Below are positions 1 through 6,479 of a DNA stretch of 9,036 nucleotides, in pieces. Under the pieces are notes generated by a model. The model did no database searches and was not told the DNA's origin. It saw nothing but the letters and a program-made list of their open reading frames with translations. A program made the translations under genes and the position numbers. How positions within the stretch are numbered: position 1 is the first letter of the stretch; each line of letters begins with the position of its first letter. Source of the DNA: CAZKUN01 sp964555935 (GTDB lineage Bacteria; Armatimonadota; Zipacnadia; Zipacnadales; VGFC01); contig CAZKUN010000326.1 in NCBI GenBank assembly GCA_964555935.1, forward strand, positions 1 through 9,036. Reading direction: 5' to 3'.

Positions 1-2198
1 CACTCGACGACGGCGGGCCCTACAGGCTGATCGTATCCAGAGATGAGGCGCTGGCCGATGAATGCACCTGCGTAGAGGGGCTGACTGAGCCCGCCCATCT
101 GCCCACTCGCGCGTTCGAGCCGGGCACGTACTACTGGCGCTGGGAATCCGGTGCCGGCGAGGGCGAGGTTTTCAGCTTCACGATCGAGGCCGACGCCGCG
201 GTGGTCGAAGTGCCTCCAGCCTCGGAATGGCTGCAGGCTCTCCCAGACGGACACCCGCGCGTGTATATCCGACCCGAGCAACTCGACGAGCTGCTGTCGT
301 CACGTGACGACAAACGCGCCGGACTGTGGTCCGAGCTGAAAACCATCGCGGATGAGTTGCTGGATGAGCCCCACGAGATAGAGGAGCCGGCGTTCCTGCC
401 GGACCGCCAACGCGACTACAACGGCTGGTTCGCCCTGTGGGCCAATATCATGTGGGAGTCGCGCCGCTTCGTGAAGGGCGCCGAGACGCTGGGGCTCGCC
501 TACTTGGCCAGCGGCGACGTGCGCTATGCCCGGGCGGCCTGCGAGCGCATGGCATCCATATCGCTGTGGGACCCGGAGGGCTCCAGCAACATCCCCCACA
601 ACGACGAAGCCCACATGTCGGTCATCTGGCATGGCGCGAAGGCCTGCGACTGGGTGTGGGATCAGTTCACCGATGAGGAGCGAGCGCTCGTCATCAACCA
701 GTTCCGGCGGCGCGGCGAGCTGACGTACGAGCACATGCACGACCGCGGATCGTACGGAGTTACCCGGTTCGATTCCCACGCCGGTCGCGAGGTCGTCTTC
801 CTCGCGCTCATTGCAATGGTCTTCAGCGACCACATTCCCGACGCGGCGAAGTGGCTCGAGTGGCTGCGCCCCGTGCTCTGCGGGATCTGGCCGATATGGG
901 CCGAGGATGACGGGGCGTGGGCCGAGGGACCGTCTTACGGGATGGCCTACGTGCAGATCATGACGATGTTCTGCAGCGCGCTGAAGGCGGCGACGGGCGT
1001 CGACCTTTACAGGCGACCGTTCTGGCGTAACCACGCCCACTGGCGGCGCGTCATCCTCCCAGCCTACGCTGAGTGGATGGGCTTTGGCGATCATTCGGAG
1101 GTCTGGGAGAACACGCTCACAACGAACGCGGAGCTGGTCGCGCTCATCGACCGCGAGGTCGGCGACGGAGAGTTCGCCGGCTACATCGCCCAACTGCGCG
1201 ACACGGCCAAGACCAAATCGACGCCCGCAGCACGCGCTCAGAAGGGCTACTCCGCCCAGCGCTACCTCTTCGCCGAGCCTGCATCGAGACCCGCCGCCGA
1301 TGCGGCCAGCGTCCTCCACACGTTCCCCGATGTCGGGTACGCGGCCATCCGCACGGAAATCGATGATCCCGAGCGCGACGTCGCGCTCATCCTCCGCTCA
1401 TCTCCGTATGGCGCGGTGAGTCACTCGCACGCGAACAACAACGACTTCATCATCCACGTGGCTGGCAAGGCCATGGCGATGCCCAGCGGCTACTACGACG
1501 GTTACGGCTCGGACCACCACTCCCACTGGGTCTGGCCGACGAAGTCGCACAACTGCATCACGCTGTCTGACGCGGGGCAGATACTGAGATCGCACGATTC
1601 CCGCGGGGAAGTTGCCAATGCCTTCGAAGACGACCACCTCGCCTACTTCGTCGGCATCGCCGACGCCAGTTACGCAGACCGAGCGGAGCGCTGCCGTCGG
1701 CACGTCGTCTTCCTCAAAGGCAACCAGTGCTTCGTGATGGTCGATGAGTTCATCGGCAAGCCGGGCATCATCTCATCGCTGCAGTGGAACATCCACTCGT
1801 GGAACGAATTCGCCGTCAACGAGGCCGCGCGGAGCTTCACCATCGAGCGAGAGGTCAGCGCGCTGACGGGTCACTTCCTGTGGCATCAGAACGGTTTCTT
1901 CTCACTCAGCGACGGCTGGGATCCGTCGCCATCGACCGTTAAGAAGAACGATCAATGGCGTCACCAGTACCACCTACGCTTCACTCCCACCCACCAAGTC
2001 TCCCGGCGAACTCTCGGAGTGGTGCTGTGCCCGAGCCACGGGCAGCTCGCGCCGCCAGCCGTGCGGACCGAACTCGTCGATGGCGTTGAGATCGCCCATA
2101 TCGGCAACGACGTGGTCCAGATCGGCGCCGAGGGAATAGCCGAGTTGGTCGTCGGCGGAACGACATATACCATCACGGACGAGGGGATCACATGCTGA
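1..2198 (+). CDS. Heparinase II/III-family protein with DUF4962-like N-terminus (5' end beyond window)
   Basis: Probable secreted polysaccharide lyase-like protein cleaving uronate-containing glycans; substrate unknown. The frame is open from the first complete codon (position 3), giving 731 visible residues. Residues 1-66 resemble the beta-sandwich that precedes heparinase II domains (DUF4962), including GTYYWRWE and a closing FSFTI strand, so the GTG at 201 is internal and the true start with any signal peptide lies outside. An alpha/alpha-toroid region follows (about 80-420), with SHAGRE (His259) and EGPSYG (Tyr312 at 936-938, likely catalytic Tyr). The C-terminal beta-sandwich carries HSHANNNDF (His474 and His476, 1422-1430) and KSHN (His516). 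Heparinase II of Pedobacter is about 772 aa, so little should be missing. At the usual zinc-ligand Asp position this protein has Pro (MPSGYY). It overlaps the next gene by 7 nt and leads the operon seen here. The family is confident; heparin as substrate is not implied, and alginate- or other uronate-lyase relatives are equally possible. Confidence 0.88.
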   Translation, partial: LDDGGPYRLIVSRDEALADECTCVEGLTEPAHLPTRAFEPGTYYWRWESGAGEGEVFSFTIEADAAVVEVPPASEWLQALPDGHPRVYIRPEQLDELLSSRDDKRAGLWSELKTIADELLDEPHEIEEPAFLPDRQRDYNGWFALWANIMWESRRFVKGAETLGLAYLASGDVRYARAACERMASISLWDPEGSSNIPHNDEAHMSVIWHGAKACDWVWDQFTDEERALVINQFRRRGELTYEHMHDRGSYGVTRFDSHAGREVVFLALIAMVFSDHIPDAAKWLEWLRPVLCGIWPIWAEDDGAWAEGPSYGMAYVQIMTMFCSALKAATGVDLYRRPFWRNHAHWRRVILPAYAEWMGFGDHSEVWENTLTTNAELVALIDREVGDGEFAGYIAQLRDTAKTKSTPAARAQKGYSAQRYLFAEPASRPAADAASVLHTFPDVGYAAIRTEIDDPERDVALILRSSPYGAVSHSHANNNDFIIHVAGKAMAMPSGYYDGYGSDHHSHWVWPTKSHNCITLSDAGQILRSHDSRGEVANAFEDDHLAYFVGIADASYADRAERCRRHVVFLKGNQCFVMVDEFIGKPGIISSLQWNIHSWNEFAVNEAARSFTIEREVSALTGHFLWHQNGFFSLSDGWDPSPSTVKKNDQWRHQYHLRFTPTHQVSRRTLGVVLCPSHGQLAPPAVRTELVDGVEIAHIGNDVVQIGAEGIAELVVGGTTYTITDEGITC
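2181..2186 (+). promoter_or_regulatory. Ribosome binding site of the Kelch gene
   Basis: GAGGGG lies five bases before the ATG at 2192, inside the last codons of the heparinase-like gene. It fixes the start: the same frame upstream contains no ATG, GTG or TTG before a stop at 2087-2089. Confidence 0.7.
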
Positions 2199-3331
2199 CA
2201 ATCGCGCTGGTAAGCGCCTGTACCGGCCAGGGAGGACCAAGCCTCAGCATCGCCTGGCGAGAAGGCCCGGAGTACCCGCTCGGAATTCAGGAATCGGCGT
2301 GTGGCATCATCGACGGTCTGATCGTATCGGCGGGCGGGTTCACGCGCCATCCCAAAGACATCGTGGAGCAGTACCCAGAGGCGTTCGGCGGCGCGGCGAG
2401 CGGCTTTACGAGCATCGCGTTCTCCTTCGATCCCACGGATGAGGCGGCCGGATGGCAACGCATCCCCGACATCCCCGGCCCGCCCCGGCAGGGCGCCGCG
2501 ACGGTCGTGGTCGACAACGCGCTCTATGCCGTCGGCGGGTTCAACTACGACGTCCCGAACAGCTACCGCGACACATNNNNNNNNNNGACCTGGAGCGACC
2601 TCGAGCGCGCGACGCCCTGGCCCGTCACCGAAGGTAGCGCCGTGGCGATTGGCGAGAGGATCTACCTCTTCGCGCCCGCGGATTTCTACCAGGCAGAGGG
2701 AGACGAGAGCGCTGACTTCCACGCAGACCGAGGCCGCGGCGGCGATCCGGTCGGGCAAGCCCTGCTGATGCTCAACACGGGCGACCTCGACGCGGGATGG
2801 CAGCGGCTCGCGGACTGCCCCGGCACGGCGCGCTTTGACGCCGGCGTGGCCGCGGCCGGCGGCAAGCTCTACGCGCTCGGCGGGATCTTCGCGCAGGCGA
2901 AAACAGACGGAGTCCATCCGTACACGAACGTGGTTGACAGTTGGGTCTACGACCCACCGACCGACATGTGGACGCAACTACCCGACATGCCCGACGGCGC
3001 CAACCGGCGCGCGCTGACGTATGGCGACCGCTACATCGTGCTGGTGAGCGGCTACAAGTATCCCATCACCCGGCGGCTCGACGGGAGCTATGTCGACGTC
3101 CTTACCGACGACGAGAAGGCGCTGGATTGGAAGCAGTTCTTCGAGAAGACGGTCCTCGTGTTCGATACAGAAAGTCATGCGCTGACCTCGGCCGATCCGC
3201 TACTCGAGCGCACGTCGTGGCCGTCGGCGGCCATCATGGGCGACACGATCTACTCGCTCGGCGGCGAGGGCGGGCGGCTGTGGCATCCCGCCACATTCCA
3301 GATCGGGACCATCACGGAGCTGACCCCATGA
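2192..3331 (+). CDS. Kelch-repeat beta-propeller protein (interrupted by an assembly gap)
   Basis: A 379-codon frame, counting four codons that contain Ns. Kelch-like blades are visible as a hydrophobic strand ending in Gly-Gly, often followed by an aromatic and a W-x-x-L/P stretch: SAGG near residue 48, AVGG near 115, a degenerate one near 160, ALGG near 230, a degenerate VSGY near 287 and SLGG near 357. This fits a six-bladed propeller. Known relatives include galactose-oxidase-type propellers and the sialate epimerase NanM, so a sugar-binding or mutarotase-like role beside a sialidase-like gene is plausible but not shown. The N-terminus MLTIALVSAC ends in a lipobox-like VSAC, yet only nine residues precede the Cys and none is positively charged, so lipoprotein export is doubtful. 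Start and stop overlap both neighbours (7 and 4 nt), implying coupled translation. The reading frame agrees on both sides of the Ns. Confidence 0.85.
   Translation: MLTIALVSACTGQGGPSLSIAWREGPEYPLGIQESACGIIDGLIVSAGGFTRHPKDIVEQYPEAFGGAASGFTSIAFSFDPTDEAAGWQRIPDIPGPPRQGAATVVVDNALYAVGGFNYDVPNSYRDTXXXXTWSDLERATPWPVTEGSAVAIGERIYLFAPADFYQAEGDESADFHADRGRGGDPVGQALLMLNTGDLDAGWQRLADCPGTARFDAGVAAAGGKLYALGGIFAQAKTDGVHPYTNVVDSWVYDPPTDMWTQLPDMPDGANRRALTYGDRYIVLVSGYKYPITRRLDGSYVDVLTDDEKALDWKQFFEKTVLVFDTESHALTSADPLLERTSWPSAAIMGDTIYSLGGEGGRLWHPATFQIGTITELTP
2577..2586. other. Assembly gap of ten Ns
   Basis: Ten Ns interrupt the Kelch gene after the codons for YRDT and before TWSDLE. Ten is a common placeholder length, so the real gap may differ. 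Frame is kept across it, and the flanks look like one blade turn, so probably only a few codons are missing. Confidence 0.97.
3316..3319 (+). promoter_or_regulatory. Ribosome binding site of the sialidase-like gene
   Basis: GGAG sits eight bases before the ATG at 3328, whose ATGA overlaps the stop of the Kelch gene. A signal peptide begins immediately at this ATG, so this is the real start even though the frame is open far upstream (back past 2941). Confidence 0.7.
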
Positions 3332-4965
3332 GGCCGTCACGGATGCTCGCCGGACTTGCTCTAGGCCTCTGCCTGACCGCGACCTCGGCGGCCGATCTCA
3401 CCGTCATCGTCCGCAACGGGCGGCTGAAGAAGGCCAGCGACGTGACGGAATCGTGGAGTTACGGCGATGGGTTCGTTGAGGGCACCGCGCGCGGGAATGA
3501 CCTCTTCGCGGGCCACGGAATCGGCGAGGGCGACTTCCACGTCACGGCCCGCCTGCGCATCAAGGGGATCGAGAAGAGCGCCGCGGCGTTTCGCATGGGA
3601 CCGAGCTACTTCGGCTTCGAGGGCGCGACAGGCGAGACATTCCTCAACGGGCCGATGTTCAACACGAAGCTGAGCTTTCTAGGCCCCGCTCGCGAGCATG
3701 TCCCCGCCAACACGTGGTTCCGTTTCGAGGCCATCCGCGAGAATGGCGACATCCGTTTCTTGATCGACGGCCGCGAGATCCACTCGGTCCATTACGAGGC
3801 CGGCGGCCTCGCGCCGGTTGGCTTTGTCCCCACGCGTTCCACCATGCAGATCAGCGATTTCTGGCTGGAGGCCGAGAGCATGACCGACTACGCGCCGATG
3901 CCCGCGGGCTACACCATCCCCACCATCGATCTCAACGATGACGCCCACCGTCAGGTCACCGTGGACCGCGAGGCGGGCCAGTACCTCGGCCACCCGACGA
4001 CCGTGCTGCTCGCCGACAACACGACGATGATCATCGTCTATCCGAAGGGTCACGGACGTGGCGCGATCGTGATGAAGAAGAGCTTCGACGCGGGGCTGAC
4101 ATGGACCGACCGCCTGCCCGTTCCAGAGACATGGGCGACATCGCTCGAGGTGCCTACGATCTACCCGACTGTTGACGCGAGCGGCAAGAAACGGCTGATC
4201 ATGTTCTCGGGGCTCTACCCGATCCGGATGGCTGTCTCCGAGGACGATGGCGAGACGTGGTCGGAACTCGAGCCCATCGGCGACTTCGGCGGCATCGTCG
4301 CGATGGCCGACTGCTTCTCGTTGAGTGATGGTCCGGGCCGGTACATGGCGGTCTTCCACGACGACGGGCGCTTCCTGAAGGGCGAGGGCAAGGTCACCAG
4401 GTTCCAGGTCTTCGCGACCATCTCAGAGGATGGCGGCGTGACGTGGGGCGATCCGTTCGTGATTGCCGAACACGCCTCGGCTCACATCTGCGAGCCAGGC
4501 ATGGTCCGCTCACCCGACGGCAATCAGATCTGCTTGCTGCTGCGGGAGAACTCGCGACAGATGAACGCCTTCGTGATCTTCAGCGACGACGAGGGCCAGA
4601 CGTGGAGCGAGCCGCGCCAGCTTCCCGCCGCGCTGACGGGCGACCGCCACCAAGCTGTCTACGCGCCCGATGGTCGGCTCGTCATCAGCTTCCGCGACAC
4701 CACGCTCGTGAGCCCCACCAAGGGCGATTGGGTCGCGTGGATCGGAACGTATGAGGACATCGCGAGGGGCCGTGAGGGGCAGTATCGAGTCCGGCTGAAG
4801 GACAACACGAAGGGCGCCGACTGCTCCTATCCGGCGATGGAGATCCTACCCGACGGCACGATCATCGCCACCACTTACGGGCACTGGGCCGAGGGCGAGG
4901 AGCCATACATCCTCAGCGTCCGATTCAAGGTCGAGGAGATCGACGATGTGGCTGCGGCGGACTAG
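3328..4965 (+). CDS. Secreted sialidase-like (BNR/Asp-box) protein with N-terminal jelly-roll-like domain
   Basis: A 545-residue protein. Residues 1-22 form a signal peptide (charged MRPSR, hydrophobic core, cleavage near TSAA). Residues about 23-190 look like a concanavalin/LamG or DUF1080-like beta-sandwich, with alternating strands and a WFRFEAIRENGDIRFLIDG segment. From about 200 a sialidase-type six-bladed propeller follows, with four Asp-boxes: SFDAGLTW (252), SEDDGETW (304), SEDGGVTW (366) and SDDEGQTW (419). LLLRENSR, GDRHQAVYAPDGRL and ISFRD are typical later sialidase strands and supply candidate carboxylate-binding arginines; the Tyr in IIATTYG may be the nucleophile. The first strand reads YLGHP (219-223), where FRIP would supply the first arginine of the triad. 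The role is probably removal of a terminal sugar from an extracellular glycan, but classic exo-sialidase activity is uncertain. It is the last gene of the three-gene operon. Confidence 0.88.
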   Translation: MRPSRMLAGLALGLCLTATSAADLTVIVRNGRLKKASDVTESWSYGDGFVEGTARGNDLFAGHGIGEGDFHVTARLRIKGIEKSAAAFRMGPSYFGFEGATGETFLNGPMFNTKLSFLGPAREHVPANTWFRFEAIRENGDIRFLIDGREIHSVHYEAGGLAPVGFVPTRSTMQISDFWLEAESMTDYAPMPAGYTIPTIDLNDDAHRQVTVDREAGQYLGHPTTVLLADNTTMIIVYPKGHGRGAIVMKKSFDAGLTWTDRLPVPETWATSLEVPTIYPTVDASGKKRLIMFSGLYPIRMAVSEDDGETWSELEPIGDFGGIVAMADCFSLSDGPGRYMAVFHDDGRFLKGEGKVTRFQVFATISEDGGVTWGDPFVIAEHASAHICEPGMVRSPDGNQICLLLRENSRQMNAFVIFSDDEGQTWSEPRQLPAALTGDRHQAVYAPDGRLVISFRDTTLVSPTKGDWVAWIGTYEDIARGREGQYRVRLKDNTKGADCSYPAMEILPDGTIIATTYGHWAEGEEPYILSVRFKVEEIDDVAAAD

Positions 4966-4973
4966 CCACTTAC

Positions 4974-4999
4974 CGGCCTGTTCGGGGCAATACAGGCCG
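4974..4999. terminator. Inverted repeat between convergent genes, possible transcription end
   Basis: CGGCCTGT (4974-4981) pairs perfectly with ACAGGCCG (4992-4999) around a ten-base loop. It lies between the stop codons of two convergent genes (4965 and 5028), where a bidirectional terminator is expected. No T-run follows on either strand, so it is not a standard intrinsic terminator and may act only as a 3'-end stabiliser or with Rho. Confidence 0.45.
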
Positions 5000-5027
5000 C
5001 CCCAAATCACGCGTGAGAGCAGCTCCC

Positions 5028-6260
5028 TCAATCGCTCTGTGAGACCCGCAGCCCGCAGTTGTGGTCCTGGTGGTCTGGGAAGCGTCGGCTGCGGTACCAC
5101 GACCGGTTATTAACAGGGTCGATGTCCCAACTGCCCCCGCGCCAACTGCGCTGCCCCGACTGGTCGTTCGTATTCAGCGGGTTCCGTGAGGTCGCGGCGG
5201 GCGTTGCGTAGAAGGCCACGTCATACCAGTCTCGACACCACTCGCTGGCGTTCCCCGCCATGTCCAAGGCGCCGCACCAACTGGCGCCGCCGGAGAAACT
5301 GCCCACCGGAGCGGTTCGCGCGTGACCGTGCAGGTGCCCCTGGGCTTGGCAGAGCGACTCGTCCCAGTCGCCCCAGGGGTACTCGTTCCCCGTCGTACCA
5401 CGGGCCGCATACTCCCACTGAGCCTCCGTGGGCAACTCCAGGCCGGCCTTGGTAGCGAAAGCCTGGGCGTTCTCCCAGCTCACGTCGAGGACGGGGTGGT
5501 CGTCGCCTTGGTCGTTGTGCGGCTCAGGCACTGAGCCCATCACACTCCGCCATTGGCCGACCGTCACCTCCGTCTTGCCAATCCAGAAACCATCCAACTC
5601 AACCCGGTGCGGATGCTCGTCAGGCCCCCCATTTTCGCTACCCATCTCAAAGCTGCCGCCGGGCGCCCACACCAGGTCCAGCGTCGCCCCGCCGGGGAGC
5701 GTGATTGTCTTCGTTGTGCCCGCCGGCGTTGCGTCCGGCGTTGTGTCCGGCGTTGTGTCCGGCGTTGTGTCCGGCGTTGTGTCCGGCGGCGTGAGCGACG
5801 GCATGCCCGTCGTCGAGACCTCGAGCGTGCGGGTCGCCTTGGCCCATTTCACGCTGGCCCCAAGAGCCTCGCAGGGGAACTGGGCCGGGACGTAGGTCTT
5901 CTTAGCTATCACCTTCGGCGCCGCGCCCATCGGGGTGTCGACACCGTTCACGCTGGCGGAGGTGCTACCGATCTTGAGAATGACGACTTTCGCTCCGCGC
6001 GTGAGGGTGACCGTCTTCTTGGCTGGATCCGAAGCGACCGTCGCGCCGAGGCGCTCGAAGAGGTCGGTTGGGCCAACGAGGATGTTTCCGCGGACGCGTT
6101 TCGTTGGAACGGAGGTCGCGAGCGCCTGCCCGTCAACCGTGATCTTGATCGGCTGAGCTTGCGCGATGCCCGCCGTCACGGCGAGCAATGCCACGGCCAG
6201 AATGGACGTCCTTCGTGTCGCGTCTGACAGCAACCGCTCACTGCCCTGGGATCTATTCAT
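5028..6260 (-). CDS. Secreted stalk-domain (Cu_amine_oxidN1-like) / FGE-sulfatase-fold fusion protein
   Basis: A 410-residue protein from the ATG at 6260. That start has GGGGAGG eight bases upstream and opens a signal peptide (residues 1-35, cleavage after AQA); the longer frame from 6350 has neither and overlaps a candidate promoter. Residues 36-150 match the copper amine oxidase N-terminal 'stalk' domain, with two similar halves: NILVGPTDLFERLGATV and KTYVPAQFPCEALGASVKW. Residues about 151-184 are a Pro/Asp/Thr linker of PDTT repeats. Residues 185-407 form an FGE-sulfatase (SUMF1-like) fold: GGSFEMGS, GKTEVTVGQW, LPTEAQWEYAARG, DMAGNASEWCRDW, RGGSW and a final CGLRV. The two catalytic cysteines of formylglycine-generating enzymes are not seen: the region aligning with them reads NRSWYRSRRF. 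It is therefore probably not a sulfatase activator; the fold may serve binding, as in other FGE-fold proteins. Convergent with the sialidase-like gene. Confidence 0.87.
   Translation of the reverse strand: MNRSQGSERLLSDATRRTSILAVALLAVTAGIAQAQPIKITVDGQALATSVPTKRVRGNILVGPTDLFERLGATVASDPAKKTVTLTRGAKVVILKIGSTSASVNGVDTPMGAAPKVIAKKTYVPAQFPCEALGASVKWAKATRTLEVSTTGMPSLTPPDTTPDTTPDTTPDTTPDATPAGTTKTITLPGGATLDLVWAPGGSFEMGSENGGPDEHPHRVELDGFWIGKTEVTVGQWRSVMGSVPEPHNDQGDDHPVLDVSWENAQAFATKAGLELPTEAQWEYAARGTTGNEYPWGDWDESLCQAQGHLHGHARTAPVGSFSGGASWCGALDMAGNASEWCRDWYDVAFYATPAATSRNPLNTNDQSGQRSWRGGSWDIDPVNNRSWYRSRRFPDHQDHNCGLRVSQSD
5725..5784 (-). repeat. Five-unit 12-bp tandem repeat encoding the PDTT linker
   Basis: Five head-to-tail 12-bp units stand at 5725-5784. 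On the plus strand the last four are identical copies of GGCGTTGTGTCC; the first differs by one base (GGCGTTGCGTCC), which gives the Ala variant PDAT. The unit is a multiple of three, so copy-number change alters linker length without a frameshift. A degenerate unit may precede it (5713-5724). Confidence 0.95.
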
Positions 6261-6268
6261 CTTCTTTG

Positions 6269-6275
6269 CCTCCCC
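6269..6275 (-). promoter_or_regulatory. Ribosome binding site of the stalk/FGE-fold gene
   Basis: On the minus strand GGGGAGG precedes the ATG at 6260 by eight bases. This strong site selects residue 31 of the longest open frame as the true start. Confidence 0.8.
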
Positions 6276-6327
6276 GTGACGCCTGTTCGCGCCTGTGCCG
6301 GCCTCGGTCGGCTTGCCCGGCTCTCTC

Positions 6328-6356
6328 AATATCGCTTTTTGGGAGCCCATTGACTA
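6328..6356 (-). promoter_or_regulatory. Candidate sigma70-type promoter for the stalk/FGE-fold gene
   Basis: On the minus strand TAGTCA (6356-6351) and GATATT (6333-6328) are separated by 17 bases, each matching four of six consensus positions. It is the most AT-rich patch of the intergenic region and would give a leader of about 60 bases. The match is weak and promoter consensus in this organism is unknown. Confidence 0.25.
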
Positions 6357-6479
6357 CGCAACACCCGCCGACACGGGCCACCTCCTGGGGGAGACGCCGT
6401 CGAGGCCGCGCCTCTCCCGGAGAACCGCTCGGCTTAGGATGAACAGGGGAACGCAAGGGGGACCAGATCGCCTACGCTC

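Larger units (their letters stand above)
6261..6479. other. Intergenic region between the two minus-strand genes
   Basis: It contains the ribosome binding site and a candidate promoter of the stalk/FGE-fold gene at its left end. GC-rich inverted repeats lie further right (GAGGC 6402-6406 with GCCTC 6410-6414, or GGGAGA 6389-6394 with TCTCCC 6413-6418). These lie downstream of the DUF4091-like gene and could mark its 3' end, but no T-run follows. No coding frame with a convincing start is visible, apart from the 5' extension rejected below. Confidence 0.6.

Noticed and set aside
300..1319. Long minus-strand open frame (339 codons) opposite the heparinase-like gene
   Set aside because: It is antisense to a well-supported conserved protein, is rich in Arg/Val/Gly as expected of a GC-rich shadow frame, and shows no domain.
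1961..2977. Minus-strand open frame (338 codons) spanning the N gap
   Set aside because: It is antisense to two overlapping conserved genes, and its length depends on unknown bases in the gap.
2941..3327. Upstream extension of the sialidase-like frame
   Set aside because: This part overlaps the Kelch gene in another frame and has an Arg/His-rich composition. The ATG at 3328 has a ribosome binding site, an ATGA overlap and a signal peptide.
5725..5784. Short tandem repeats as a possible CRISPR array or iteron set
   Set aside because: Units are 12 bp with no spacers, lie in frame in a coding linker and code for PDTT, so they are a protein repeat.
5428..6227. Plus-strand open frames opposite the stalk/FGE-fold gene, with GVVS- or RRCV-type repeats
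   Set aside because: Their repeats are simply other-frame readings of the 12-bp linker repeat; no start signal or domain supports them.
6261..6350. Thirty-codon upstream extension of the stalk/FGE-fold frame
   Set aside because: It would put an unlikely charged stretch before a clear signal peptide; the strong GGGGAGG site is correctly spaced only for the ATG at 6260.
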